A stretch of 64,000 nucleotides of DNA from Kordia periserrulae. Its GTDB lineage: Bacteria; Bacteroidota; Bacteroidia; Flavobacteriales; Flavobacteriaceae. The notes beneath the pieces are model-generated. The model did not search any database and was not told the origin of the DNA. It saw nothing but the letters and a program-made list of their open reading frames with translations. The DNA lies in NCBI RefSeq assembly GCF_003054265.1, contig NZ_QBKT01000001.1, positions 806,001-870,000 on the forward strand. The letters run 5' to 3'. Made by a program: the position numbers and the translations under genes. This document shows, one piece after another, positions 52,661 through 61,969 of the stretch. Position 1 is the first letter of the stretch. Each line of letters starts with the position of its first letter.

Positions 52661-54409
52661 ATGTACAGATCACATAGTTGTGGTGAATTAAGAGCATCAC
52701 ACGTTTCACAAGAAGTTACCTTAGCAGGTTGGGTTCAAAAATCAAGAGATAAAGGATTTATGATTTGGGTAGATCTTCGCGATCGCTACGGAATCACACA
52801 ACTTATTTTTGATGAAGAACGCACACCAGCCAACGTTTTTGAAAAAGCAAAAACCCTTGGACGCGAATTCGTGATTCAAGTAACAGGAAACGTTATTGAA
52901 CGTGAAGCCAAAAACGCTAAAATTCCAACAGGAGATATTGAAATTCTAGTCACAGAACTAACAATTTTGAATGCTTCATTGTTACCGCCTTTTACCATTG
53001 AAGATGCAACCGACGGCGGAGAAGACATCCGAATGAAATATCGCTACTTAGACATTCGTCGAAATCCTGTAAAAAACAGCTTAATCTTCCGCCACAAAGT
53101 AACAATGGAAGTGCGCAAATACTTGTCTTCACAAGAATTTATCGAAGTGGAAACGCCGTATTTAATCAAATCTACGCCAGAAGGTGCGCGCGATTTTGTA
53201 GTGCCTTCTCGTATGAATGAAGGACAATTTTACGCATTGCCACAATCGCCACAAACTTTCAAACAATTATTGATGGTGGGCGGAATGGACAAATATTTTC
53301 AAATTGTAAAATGCTTCCGCGATGAAGATTTACGTGCCGACAGACAACCAGAATTCACGCAAATTGACTGCGAAATGGCGTTTGTAGAGCAAGAAGATAT
53401 TTTAAATGTATTTGAAGGACTCACACGTCACTTACTCAAAGAAATCAAAGGAATTGACGTAGAAAAATTCCCAAGAATGACCTTTGACCACGCCATGAAA
53501 ACCTATGGAAACGACAAACCAGACATTCGTTTTGGGATGGAGTTTGGCGAATTGAACGATGTAGCACAACACAAAGATTTTAACGTATTCAATTCGGCAG
53601 AATTGGTTGTCGGAATTGCAGTGCCTGGCGCGGCAAGCTTTACACGTAAAGAAATAGACAAACTGATTGACTGGGTAAAACGTCCACAAATTGGCGCGCT
53701 CGGAATGGTATACGTAAAATACAATGAAGATGGAAGCTTCAAATCATCGGTTGATAAATTCTACGACCAAGAGGATTTGGCAAAATGGGCAGAAAAAACA
53801 GGTGCAAAACCAGGTGATTTAATCTGTGTACTATCAGGAGCAACGAATAAAGTGCGTGCGCAACTCAGTGCGTTGCGTATGGAAATGGCAGAGCGTTTAG
53901 GTTTGCGTAATCCGGAAGAATTTGCGCCTTTGTGGGTTGTAGATTTTCCTTTGTTAGAATTGGACGAGGAAACAGGACACTATCACGCCATGCACCATCC
54001 ATTTACGTCACCAAAACCTGGACAATTGGAATTGCTAGACACCAATCCTAGCGATGTAAAAGCAAACGCGTACGATTTGGTCTTAAACGGAAACGAAATT
54101 GGCGGCGGTTCTATTCGTATTCACGATAAGCAAATGCAAGCCATCATGTTCAAACATTTAGGCTTTACAGAAGAAGAAGCCAAAGCACAGTTTGGATTCT
54201 TAATGGACGCTTTCCAATACGGCGCGCCACCACACGGCGGATTGGCTTTCGGATTGGACCGATTGGTGGCTATTTTGGGCGGACAAGAAACGATTCGTGA
54301 CTTTATTGCCTTCCCGAAAAACAACTCTGGTCGCGATGTCATGATTGATGCGCCTGCACCAATTGACGATGAACAATTGAAAGAACTCAGTATCAAGCTT
54401 GATATGTAG
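52661..54409 (+). CDS. aspS: Aspartyl-tRNA synthetase
   Basis: 582 residues, bacterial-type AspRS. N-terminal OB-fold anticodon-binding domain ([20 protein letters not shown]), class II motif 1 region near [16 protein letters not shown], motif 2 [18 protein letters not shown], a GAD insertion domain and motif 3 [15 protein letters not shown]. It charges tRNA-Asp. Full length; a terminator follows. Confidence 0.97.
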   Translation: MYRSHSCGELRASHVSQEVTLAGWVQKSRDKGFMIWVDLRDRYGITQLIFDEERTPANVFEKAKTLGREFVIQVTGNVIEREAKNAKIPTGDIEILVTELTILNASLLPPFTIEDATDGGEDIRMKYRYLDIRRNPVKNSLIFRHKVTMEVRKYLSSQEFIEVETPYLIKSTPEGARDFVVPSRMNEGQFYALPQSPQTFKQLLMVGGMDKYFQIVKCFRDEDLRADRQPEFTQIDCEMAFVEQEDILNVFEGLTRHLLKEIKGIDVEKFPRMTFDHAMKTYGNDKPDIRFGMEFGELNDVAQHKDFNVFNSAELVVGIAVPGAASFTRKEIDKLIDWVKRPQIGALGMVYVKYNEDGSFKSSVDKFYDQEDLAKWAEKTGAKPGDLICVLSGATNKVRAQLSALRMEMAERLGLRNPEEFAPLWVVDFPLLELDEETGHYHAMHHPFTSPKPGQLELLDTNPSDVKANAYDLVLNGNEIGGGSIRIHDKQMQAIMFKHLGFTEEEAKAQFGFLMDAFQYGAPPHGGLAFGLDRLVAILGGQETIRDFIAFPKNNSGRDVMIDAPAPIDDEQLKELSIKLDM

Positions 54410-54457
54410 TTTGTACTGAACTATAAAACACGCATACAATTAACTTCGTATTATATT

Positions 54458-54486
54458 AAAAACCCTGCAATTTGTAGGGTTTTTTT
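54458..54486 (+). terminator. Terminator downstream of aspS
   Basis: AAAACCCT paired with AGGGTTTT, with inner GCAA/TTGT pairing, then a T-run. It lies 15 bases before the next start, separating aspS from the lipoprotein gene. Confidence 0.85.
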
Positions 54487-54500
54487 AGTAGTTTTAGATA

Positions 54501-55040
54501 ATGAAAACAATCAAAAGTTATAGTTTCTTCTGTCTAATCATCATATTAGCAACCTGTAGTATTTCTTGCGAAAAATTACCGAATGAAGAAACTTATATTC
54601 CAACAGAAAACGCCTTCACCGCAGATGCACATTATATCAATCCTGAAACGGCATTGTTAAGTGACGGATTTGAAGTGTGTGACGAAAATTTCATTCTTCA
54701 ATATTACAATCCCGAACGTGCCACGTATAGCAAAGGCAAAAACGGATTGCGAAATTTTATACTTTCCAATTATAAAAACAACAACTATACAGATGCTGGC
54801 TATCTCAACATTCGTTTTGTGATTAATTGCAAAGGCGAAGCGGGTCGTTATGTCATTCATGAAAATAATTTGGAGTTAGAACCAATCACTTTTACTGAAG
54901 GATTAAAAGACCAATTGTTTGAATTGACAACACAATTACAAGAATGGAATCCAAATTTTGTACGTGGTGCGTATCGCGATACCTATATGTACATCTCATA
55001 CCGAATAGAACATGGAAACATTACCGAAATACTTCCTTAG
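54501..55040 (+). CDS. Lipoprotein with TonB-C-like domain, second copy of the pair
   Basis: 179 residues with a lipoprotein signal (IILATCSISC). The C-terminal domain contains YLNIRFVINCKGEAGRYVIH ... LQEWNPNFVRGAYRDTYMYI, which aligns to the lipoprotein at 23374-23889 (FIRFAVNCNNESGRF ... LQQWNYPIYRGKSYDGYTFI). It has a longer N-terminal half. It overlaps the following TPR gene by 29 bases. Function unknown; the repeated pairing suggests a two-component envelope complex. Confidence 0.7.
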   Translation: MKTIKSYSFFCLIIILATCSISCEKLPNEETYIPTENAFTADAHYINPETALLSDGFEVCDENFILQYYNPERATYSKGKNGLRNFILSNYKNNNYTDAGYLNIRFVINCKGEAGRYVIHENNLELEPITFTEGLKDQLFELTTQLQEWNPNFVRGAYRDTYMYISYRIEHGNITEILP

Positions 55041-55953
55041 TTTAGCAATCGTTTTGTGTTTGTTTTCGTGCGAAGACGAAATCGACCGAAAAAAACGTGC
55101 GTTGGACAGTTTTCACTACGGAATGCAGCACTATCAAGGAACCGAAGAAAGCATCAACGCGTTTGCAAGAGCCGTAGAACTCGATCCGACACATGCAGAA
55201 TCGTGGCGCGAATTGTCGATTCCGTTCTTAAAAAGAGGCATGCCACACTTGTGGAAACCGTATATAGACAAAGCGGTGGAACTCGATCCAATTACGTGGC
55301 AAGGCTATCGCGGATATAATTATTTGTGGTTTTATCGCGATTATAAAAGTGCCATTGCTGATTTTGATGCAACAGATACCTTAACGCCAAATTTTACTGA
55401 TGCGCCGCAAGGTCACAGCGTCGATTATTGGCGTGGTATTGCGTATTTAGGCTTGAAAGAGTATGACAATTGTATTGCCTATTTTGACAAACACATTCAA
55501 AAAGAAACCGAAGAAACTGGCGAAGATTGGGTAGAACATGAAGCGTTTCTGTATCGTGGTATTGCGCATTATGAAAAAAATAAAACACAGTTTCATTCCA
55601 TTTACAATCCGAAAATTTTTGAAGCTGCGTTAAACGATTTTAACACGATTTTGAAATACAATTCAGATTTTGCGGATGCAAACTATTACAAGGCACTGAC
55701 ATTGTTTGAAGAATGCAAACTGTTACAAAAAGAAATAAAAATAAACAGTTTTCGCGACAGTAATTTGTTACACAGCCCAACTCCTCAAGAAATCTTAGCA
55801 AAGAAAAAATCAGAAGCGGTCAAAACCATTCAAAAAGGCTTGGAAAACTTTCAAAATGGCTATTCGGTTCGGCGTCCGTATGTAGAAACCATTCGTCAAT
55901 TGTATTTGGAAGATTTTATAAACCTGCAAGCGAAATTGGAATCGATGCATTAG
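55012..55953 (+). CDS. TPR lipoprotein, second copy of the pair
   Basis: 313 residues with lipobox CLFSC at about residue 20. TPR units: GTEESINAFARAVELDPTHAES-like, FLKRGMPHLWKPYIDKAVELDPI, YRDYKSAIADFDATDTL, YLGLKEYDNCIAYFDKHI and a C-terminal unit with FADANYYKALTLFEECK. It shares the FLKRG-x-DKAVELDP block and overall unit order with the TPR protein at 23886-24704, but is lipid-anchored rather than simply secreted. Overlaps the preceding gene. Confidence 0.75.
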   Translation: METLPKYFLSLAIVLCLFSCEDEIDRKKRALDSFHYGMQHYQGTEESINAFARAVELDPTHAESWRELSIPFLKRGMPHLWKPYIDKAVELDPITWQGYRGYNYLWFYRDYKSAIADFDATDTLTPNFTDAPQGHSVDYWRGIAYLGLKEYDNCIAYFDKHIQKETEETGEDWVEHEAFLYRGIAHYEKNKTQFHSIYNPKIFEAALNDFNTILKYNSDFADANYYKALTLFEECKLLQKEIKINSFRDSNLLHSPTPQEILAKKKSEAVKTIQKGLENFQNGYSVRRPYVETIRQLYLEDFINLQAKLESMH

Positions 55954-55983
55954 ATTTGTATTTTTAAAAGATACAATCGCAAC

Positions 55984-57762
55984 ATGCCAACGAGCAAAAA
56001 ATCACGTTTTACACGTTTTCTGATTTGGAGATACAAACATATTTCCAACAAAAACTTTGTATATATCTTAGGCGTGTTGGTAGGTTTGAGCTCTGGTTTG
56101 GTGGCGGTAACCATAAAAAACATTACCTTTTCCATAGAAGCATTGCTAGAAAACGGCATTATCTTTTCTAAAAATCAACTCTACTTTATTCTGCCAACTA
56201 TCGGATTGTTTTTAGTATATATTTTATTGCGATATGTATTTAAAAAAGAAACAGAACATGCCATTTCGTCCATTTTGTACGCGCTTTCCAAGCGAACGGG
56301 CATTATGGAAAATCATAAAATTTACATTCCACTCATTACGGCACCACTCACAGTAGGTTTTGGTGGTTCGGTCGGATTGTTAGGACCAGCCGTTGCTTCG
56401 GGTTCGGCAATTAGTTCTAGCATCAGTAAGTTATTTCATATTGATAACAAAACACGCATGTTGTTGATTGGTTGTGCGGCAGCAGGCGCTATTTCGTCCA
56501 TCTTTAAATCGCCCGTAGCGGCTATTATTTTTGCCATTGAAGTATTCAGTCTCGATTTAACCTTAACTTCGTTAATTCCCTTATTATTGGCGTCGGTTTC
56601 AGCAGTGGTGACTTCATATTTTTTCTTGGGAAATGAAAACTTGTTCAATTTCAATCTGACAGAACAGTTTCAACTCGGCGACATTCCTTTTTATATTTTG
56701 CTTGGCGTCGGAACTGCTTTTGCGTCTATTTACTTTACCAAAATGCATTTTGCCATTACGAAATTTTTTGGGCGCTTTCGCGAGAAAAAACATAGACTCA
56801 TTATTGGCGGATTGACTATTGGTGTGATGCTCTATTTCATTCCACCACTGTATGGAGAAGGTTTCGGATTCATTACAGATTTGTTAGATGGCAATCACAT
56901 CAAAGCACTTGGAACAACGCCGCTAGATGCCTATATTGACAATATTTGGGTAGTCATTGTGCTACTGATTGGTATCACCATTTTTAAAGCCATTGCCATG
57001 ACCACCACTTTTGCCGCTGGCGGTTCGGGTGGAATTTTCATTCCGACACTAGTGATGGGAAGCGCGCTGGGAAATGTCGTTGCCAAAGTCATCAATCAGT
57101 TTGGATTTAACGTTTCAGAGTCCAATTTTACCTTAGTCGGCATGGCTGGATTGATTGCTGGAGTTATTCATGCACCACTAACCGCTATTTTCTTAATTGC
57201 GGAAATTACGGGCGGCTACGATTTGTTTGTACCGTTGATGTTAACCTGCGCGATTTCGTTTTTATTCACCAAAAACATCTTACATTATACCATTTACACG
57301 CGCGAATTGGCAGCTACAGGCGATTTACTCACGCATAACAAAGACGAAACTGTATTGACGTTGATGGCATTGGACAGTGTTATTGAGAAAAACTTTAGTG
57401 TCATTCATCCCGAAATGAGTTTGCGAACCATGTTGCATGAAGCGGTTGCAAAATCGAAGCGCAATTTGTTTCCTGTAGTAGATGACGATGATAATTTGGT
57501 GGGAATTATTTTGTTGGATGATATTCGCGAGTTTATGTTTGATACCGCATTGTACGATTCGCTTCACGTAGATGACATCATGCACAACGCGCCCGATTAT
57601 ATCATTTACGAAGAAGACAATATGAAATCTGTAATGAAAAAGTTTCAAGACAGTAGCGCTTGGAATTTGCCAGTATTAAAAGATGATAAATATTACGGAT
57701 TCGTCTCAAAATCTAAACTATTAACCGCATATCGCCGAAAGTTGATTACTTTTACGAGATAA
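55984..57762 (+). CDS. ClC-family chloride channel/transporter with C-terminal CBS pair, gating Glu absent
   Basis: 592 residues. The ClC membrane domain (about 30-430) carries KSPVAAIIFAIEVFSLDLTLTSLIP, GGSGGIFIPTLVMGS (the GxFxP motif) and a C-terminal HAPLTAIFLIAEITGGYDL. The first filter motif reads GGSVGLLGPAV, where L133 replaces the usual gating Glu of GxEGP. Loss of that Glu would be expected to abolish proton coupling, so it probably acts as an uncoupled channel. Two CBS domains follow (about 455-590). Substrate presumably chloride. Confidence 0.88.
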   Translation: MPTSKKSRFTRFLIWRYKHISNKNFVYILGVLVGLSSGLVAVTIKNITFSIEALLENGIIFSKNQLYFILPTIGLFLVYILLRYVFKKETEHAISSILYALSKRTGIMENHKIYIPLITAPLTVGFGGSVGLLGPAVASGSAISSSISKLFHIDNKTRMLLIGCAAAGAISSIFKSPVAAIIFAIEVFSLDLTLTSLIPLLLASVSAVVTSYFFLGNENLFNFNLTEQFQLGDIPFYILLGVGTAFASIYFTKMHFAITKFFGRFREKKHRLIIGGLTIGVMLYFIPPLYGEGFGFITDLLDGNHIKALGTTPLDAYIDNIWVVIVLLIGITIFKAIAMTTTFAAGGSGGIFIPTLVMGSALGNVVAKVINQFGFNVSESNFTLVGMAGLIAGVIHAPLTAIFLIAEITGGYDLFVPLMLTCAISFLFTKNILHYTIYTRELAATGDLLTHNKDETVLTLMALDSVIEKNFSVIHPEMSLRTMLHEAVAKSKRNLFPVVDDDDNLVGIILLDDIREFMFDTALYDSLHVDDIMHNAPDYIIYEEDNMKSVMKKFQDSSAWNLPVLKDDKYYGFVSKSKLLTAYRRKLITFTR

Positions 57763-57797
57763 TTAATAAGGTCGAAAGCATTTTAAATTCTATTAAA

Positions 57798-58052
57798 GTG
57801 AGTAATACAATTATAAAATACATTTTAATCGTTCTTATCATCGCACTTTTAGGTGTGGGAATCTTTGCCTATACGTACGAATTTGCCGAAGAAGACTTCG
57901 ATAAAAAAGTCATGGGCATCTGTATTTTAATCTTTTCTTTTATTTGGATGCCGCTCTTTATTTACTATCGTTATAAAGATAAAAAGAAGGAAGATTTTAT
58001 ACTTTCCAATGAAAAATTGAAAGAAATGAACGACTACGGACGAAAAGAATAA
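57798..58052 (+). CDS. Small membrane protein, two TM helices
   Basis: 84 residues from a GTG start at 57798; no ATG precedes the first helix. TM1 YILIVLIIALLGVGIFAYTY, TM2 VMGICILIFSFIWMPLFIYY, then a charged C-terminal tail (YKDKKKEDFILSNEKLKEMN). Family not recognised. Small proteins of this kind are common in Flavobacteriaceae; role unknown. It starts 36 bases after the ClC gene. Confidence 0.6.
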   Translation: MSNTIIKYILIVLIIALLGVGIFAYTYEFAEEDFDKKVMGICILIFSFIWMPLFIYYRYKDKKKEDFILSNEKLKEMNDYGRKE

Positions 58053-58134
58053 CACAAAAAACACCAGCGATTTGCATCAGTTGTCCTTGAAAAATGTTAA
58101 CTTAGGTATCTATTAATTTTATTTTATTTCACAA

Positions 58135-58329
58135 ATGACTGGTACAGTTAAATTTTTCAATGAAGACAAGGGCTTTGGATTCATTACCAACGACGACACA
58201 GGAAGAGACATTTTTGTTCATGTTTCCAACTTAAATGGCTTAGTATTAAATTCGGATGACAGAGTTTCGTATGAAGAAGAAGAAGGCCGAAAAGGGATGG
58301 TTGCAGTTCAGGTACAAATTATTGAATAA
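58135..58329 (+). CDS. Cold-shock-domain protein (CspA family)
   Basis: 64 residues. RNP1 KGFGFI and RNP2 DIFVHV lie in the right order after MTGTVKFFNED, the hallmark of a cold-shock domain that binds single-stranded RNA or DNA. Slightly short but complete. Followed by a strong terminator. Confidence 0.93.
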   Translation: MTGTVKFFNEDKGFGFITNDDTGRDIFVHVSNLNGLVLNSDDRVSYEEEEGRKGMVAVQVQIIE

Positions 58330-58360
58330 ATTTTTTGAACAACCCACTTAAAAAGCTATG

Positions 58361-58387
58361 CGCGCAATATGAATTGCGCGTTTTTTT
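58361..58387 (+). terminator. Terminator of the cold-shock gene
   Basis: CGCGCAAT / ATTGCGCG perfect 8-bp stem, 4-base loop ATGA, then seven T. Confidence 0.88.
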
Positions 58388-58396
58388 ATTAATTTT

Positions 58397-58594
58397 TTAA
58401 CGTGAGTTCGATATAACTATTTTATTATGTAGCAGATTATCAATAGATTACATTCAATGTCAAATCGAGCGCAGTCGAGATTCCTTTGAAGTTATTAATT
58501 CTTAGCTGTTCTCGACTGCGCTCGAACTGACAATTAGTTATTTCTCAGTGAATTATGAATTACATAGTGATTTCTTAGGTAGAACTCACGTTAA
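58397..58594. repeat. MITE-like palindromic element, 198 bp, copy 1
   Basis: Terminal inverted repeats TTAACGTGAGTTC / GAACTCACGTTAA bound a 75-bp inner palindrome (58458-58532, TGTCAAATCGAGCGCAGTC, then inverted near GACTGCGCTCGAACTGACA). The inner palindrome starts 61 bp from the left end and stops 62 bp from the right end. A second copy with identical spacing is at 61763-61968. No coding capacity. Its right end supplies the stop codon of the leftward deaminase gene. Confidence 0.85.
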
Positions 58595-59046
58595 TTTAGA
58601 TTTCGCTTTTGAATAAAAAACCTTTTAAGCAATTGTGAAGCTTCTTCTGCTAGTACGCCACCTTTCATAACTGTTTTCGGATGCAGTTTTGTTTGCAAAT
58701 TGATGCATCCGCGTTCCGTATCGCGCGCGCCATACACAATGTTTGAAATCTGACTCCAATACAACGCACCTGCACACATTTGACACGGTTCAAGTGTTAC
58801 ATATAAGGTACATCTTTTAAGGTATTTTCCACCTAAAAAATTTGCGGCTGCCGTAATGGCTTGCATTTCAGCATGAGCCGTCACGTCGTTTAGTGTTTCT
58901 GTTAAATTATGTCCTCGGGCAATCACTCTATTGTCAATCACAATCACCGCGCCTACGGGAACTTCTCCTTTTTCAAAGGCAAATTCGGCTTCTTGCAGCG
59001 CTTTTTTCATAAAATAGGTATCGTCAAAGATGTTTTCGAGTTGCAT
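58591..59046 (-). CDS. TadA/CDA-family nucleoside deaminase (tRNA-adenosine deaminase type)
   Basis: I start it at 59046 (MQLENIFDDTYFMKKAL, about 151 residues); seven further residues are possible up to 59067. Zinc/active-site motifs are HAEMQAI (HAE) and EPCQMC (PCxxC), in the TadA context GHNLTETLNDVTAHAE. TadA converts the wobble adenosine of tRNA-Arg to inosine; a guanine-deaminase-like role cannot be excluded. The stop codon lies within the right TIR of the MITE-like element, so the last codon or two derive from it. Confidence 0.85.
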   Translation of the reverse strand: MQLENIFDDTYFMKKALQEAEFAFEKGEVPVGAVIVIDNRVIARGHNLTETLNDVTAHAEMQAITAAANFLGGKYLKRCTLYVTLEPCQMCAGALYWSQISNIVYGARDTERGCINLQTKLHPKTVMKGGVLAEEASQLLKRFFIQKRNLN

Positions 59047-59129
59047 ACTAAAAAAATTGTATTGCAAAACTACTAAGTTTTTAGTGAACCCAATTCTAAA
59101 ATCGTAATTTTACCATTCTAAATGCGTCC

Positions 59130-60896
59130 ATGAAAAAATTACTTTCACATATCAATTCGCCCAAAGATTTGCGAAAACTTTCCAAAGAAGCGTTGCCACA
59201 AGTAGCGAAAGAATTGCGTGAGTTTATTATTGATATTGTGGCTGTAAAAGAAGGACATTTAGGCGCTAGTTTGGGTGTGGTGGAATTGACAATCGCCTTG
59301 CATTATGTGTTTAATACGCCCAATGATTTGCTGGTTTGGGATGTAGGACACCAAGCATACGGACATAAAATTTTAACGGAACGACGCGACATTTTTCATA
59401 CCAATCGTCAAAAAGAAGGTATTTCAGGCTTCCCAAAACGTAGTGAAAGTATGTATGATACGTTTGGCGTGGGACATTCGTCCACGGCGATTTCTGCGGC
59501 GTTGGGAATGGCGATTGCTTCCAAACTACAAAACAACTTTTCAAAACAACATATCGCCGTGGTTGGCGATGCTTCCATTGCCAGCGGAATGGCGTTTGAA
59601 GCGATGAATCACGCAGGTGTTACGGATACTAATATTTTGATAATTCTGAATGATAACGCGATTGGAATTGACCCAAGTGTGGGTGCATTAAAGATGTATC
59701 TGACGAATGTCAAAAAAGGCATACAAAAACAAGACAATATTTTTGAAGCGTTGAATTTTAACTATTCTGGACCAATTGACGGACATGATATTGCGGCTGT
59801 TGTTGCTGAATTGGAACGCTTAAAATCAGTCAGTGGTCCTAAATTTCTGCATGTAATTACAACAAAAGGAAAAGGATTGCAAAAAGCAGAAGAAGACCAA
59901 GTAAAATATCATGCACCTGGAAAGTTTGATAAACTTACAGGCGAATTGGCTCCGAAAAACACGTCACATTTACCGCCGAAATTTCAAGATGTGTTTGGAC
60001 ATACGATTGTGGAATTGGCCCGTAAAAACGGAAAAATTATCGGAATTACACCTGCGATGCCCACGGGAAGTTCCTTAAAGTTTATGATGGAAGCAATTCC
60101 TGAACGTGCCTTTGATGTCGGAATTGCTGAGCAACACGCAGTCACGTTAGCTGCAGGAATGGCAACACAAGGACTGATTCCGTTTTGCAATGTGTATTCT
60201 ACGTTTTTGCAACGCGCGTACGATCAAGTGATTCATGATGTGGCATTGCAAAATTTACCTGTGATTTTTTGTTTGGATAGAGCAGGTTTGGTTGGTCAAG
60301 ATGGTGCTACGCATCACGGTGTGTTCGATTTGGCATATTTGCGATGTATTCCAAACCTCATCATTTTTGCGCCGTTGGATGAAATTGCCTTACGAAACAT
60401 TATGTATACAGCACAAATTGGTTTGGAACATCCGATTGCGATTCGTTATCCGAGAGGTCGCGGAAGTTTGACCGATTGGAAACAACCGTTTTCGAAAATA
60501 GAAATAGGAAAAGGTCGCTGTTTGCGAAAAGGTTCAAAAGTTGCGGTGTTGAGTATTGGTCATATTGGAAATCAGCTGCAACCTATTTTAGAAACTATTG
60601 ATACCGACGCACAGATTGGTTGGTACGATATGCAGTTTGTAAAACCATTAGATGCAACATTACTTCATGAAGTGTTTGCAAGTTATGATACGATTGTCAC
60701 GCTGGAAGATGGTGTCATTAAAGGCGGATTTGGAAGTGCTGTGGCAGAATTCGCATCACAATATCAATATAAAAATACTTTACATTTTCGAGGAATTCCT
60801 GATGCGTTTATTGAACATGGAACGATGGAAGAGTTGTATGAGGAATGTGGTATTTCAGAGCGTAAAATAACGGAATTTTTGAGTTCACTATTATAA
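59130..60896 (+). CDS. dxs: 1-deoxy-D-xylulose-5-phosphate synthase
   Basis: 588 residues. Thiamin diphosphate-binding GDASIASGMAFEAMNHA with downstream NDN (LNDNAIGIDP), substrate-binding HVITTKGKG, the pyrimidine-domain DVGIAEQHAVTLAAGMA with the catalytic Glu, DRAGLVGQDGATHHG and a C-terminal transketolase domain. It catalyses the first step of the MEP isoprenoid route. Slightly shorter than E. coli Dxs, as usual in Bacteroidota. Confidence 0.95.
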   Translation: MKKLLSHINSPKDLRKLSKEALPQVAKELREFIIDIVAVKEGHLGASLGVVELTIALHYVFNTPNDLLVWDVGHQAYGHKILTERRDIFHTNRQKEGISGFPKRSESMYDTFGVGHSSTAISAALGMAIASKLQNNFSKQHIAVVGDASIASGMAFEAMNHAGVTDTNILIILNDNAIGIDPSVGALKMYLTNVKKGIQKQDNIFEALNFNYSGPIDGHDIAAVVAELERLKSVSGPKFLHVITTKGKGLQKAEEDQVKYHAPGKFDKLTGELAPKNTSHLPPKFQDVFGHTIVELARKNGKIIGITPAMPTGSSLKFMMEAIPERAFDVGIAEQHAVTLAAGMATQGLIPFCNVYSTFLQRAYDQVIHDVALQNLPVIFCLDRAGLVGQDGATHHGVFDLAYLRCIPNLIIFAPLDEIALRNIMYTAQIGLEHPIAIRYPRGRGSLTDWKQPFSKIEIGKGRCLRKGSKVAVLSIGHIGNQLQPILETIDTDAQIGWYDMQFVKPLDATLLHEVFASYDTIVTLEDGVIKGGFGSAVAEFASQYQYKNTLHFRGIPDAFIEHGTMEELYEECGISERKITEFLSSLL

Positions 60897-61047
60897 TGTA
60901 AGACTATTTTTAGATTTTTTAGACTCGCTTTGCTTTAGATTTTTAGACGATTTTCAAAAAATAGCATCTTGCGAAAGCAAAACAACTAAAAGCGAAGCTT
61001 TTAAAGACATTGATACATTTTCAAATTAACACATTGCTACATTAAAA

Positions 61048-61458
61048 TCACCGTTCCCAACGGTCACTTTTTTCAATGAGTTGTTTTAAGATATCCATGT
61101 TTACGTCTTCTAGTTTTTTGATATACAAACACCCTTTTCCAATTGAGTATTTCCCTAGATTTTCCAATAATTCGGCTTCGGTTTTTACATCGTACATCAT
61201 GTATAAGGATAAGTGTGCTTTTCCAGGCGAAAATCCTGTGTTGAACCACTCAAATTCGTCTCCATTTTTTCGTTGATATGAATATTTTCCGTAACCAATG
61301 ATACTCGTTCCCCAAATTTTAGGTTCTTTTCCTGTGACTTCTTTAAATACTTCGAGCAATACCTTTGCATCTGCTTTGCGCTTTTCGTTGGAAATAGCTT
61401 CTACAAAAGCATATACATCTTTGTCTGTTTGAGAATTTACCAATGTTTTCTTTGCCAT
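61048..61458 (-). CDS. DUF1801 domain protein
   Basis: 136 residues. The YdhG/DUF1801 pattern is visible: W-GTSIIGYGKYSY-type centre, then EWFNTGFSPGKAHLSLYMM and IGKGCLYIKKLEDV. No signal peptide. Family function unknown. Monocistronic on the minus strand, with the small membrane protein just upstream. Confidence 0.8.
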   Translation of the reverse strand: MAKKTLVNSQTDKDVYAFVEAISNEKRKADAKVLLEVFKEVTGKEPKIWGTSIIGYGKYSYQRKNGDEFEWFNTGFSPGKAHLSLYMMYDVKTEAELLENLGKYSIGKGCLYIKKLEDVNMDILKQLIEKSDRWER

Positions 61459-61498
61459 GATTGAAAAGGTTTACAATGATTTGTATGCCACTTGTAAC

Positions 61499-61636
61499 TT
61501 AATTTTCGTTTTGAGTGGCTTCTGTTTTTAGTTTTTCTTGTTGTGCTTCTTTTTTCTTTTTACTGCTAATAATATAGCCAATTATGGCAAGAAATAATAA
61601 AATATAGATGACTCTTCTTCTTTTGGTTGCGTTCAT
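61499..61636 (-). CDS. Small single-pass membrane protein, 45 residues
   Basis: Read directly from the minus strand: starts MNATKRRR, one hydrophobic helix VIYILLFLAIIGYIIS, then a Lys/Gln/Glu-rich tail to EATQNEN. The positive-inside N-terminus is clear. Family not recognised; conservation must decide whether it is real. It lies 41 bases upstream of the DUF1801 gene on the same strand. Confidence 0.5.
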   Translation of the reverse strand: MNATKRRRVIYILLFLAIIGYIISSKKKKEAQQEKLKTEATQNEN

Positions 61637-61691
61637 GATTGTAAAATCTATGATGTATTTGTTGTGAAGTTACTGTTTTTTGGAAAACGAA

Positions 61692-61740
61692 AAAAGACTG
61701 TTTCGGGAGACATAAAATTATATCTTTTGAAACAGTCTTT
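61692..61740 (-). terminator. Probable terminator for the leftward T9SS-protein gene
   Basis: AAAGACTGTTTC / GAAACAGTCTTT perfect 12-bp stem with a 24-base loop. On the minus strand it is followed by six T. It is separated from the stop codon of the 61970 gene by the MITE-like element. Confidence 0.7.
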
Positions 61741-61762
61741 AAATTATAATATTGCTGACTAT

Positions 61763-61968
61763 TTAACGTGAGTTCGGTATAAGTAATCTTATATTTAACT
61801 GACTTTCAAATACTTGCAATAAATGTCAAATCGAGCATTATCGTAGATACCGAGATTCGATTGAAAAGCACCGTTTTCTAGTGTTCTCGACTGCGCTCGA
61901 AGTGACAAAGAGTTATTTATCAGTAAATTACGAACAACATGACGATTTCTTACGTCGAATTCACGTTA
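61763..61968. repeat. MITE-like palindromic element, about 206 bp, copy 2
   Basis: TTAACGTGAGTTCG at the left and CGAATTCACGTTA at the right are inverted. The inner palindrome runs 61824-61907 (TGTCAAATCGAGCATTATC to CTCGACTGCGCTCGAAGTGA). Arm lengths are 61 and 61 bp, as in copy 1. It ends one base before the stop codon of the leftward T9SS-sorted gene. Confidence 0.85.
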
Positions 61969-61969
61969 T

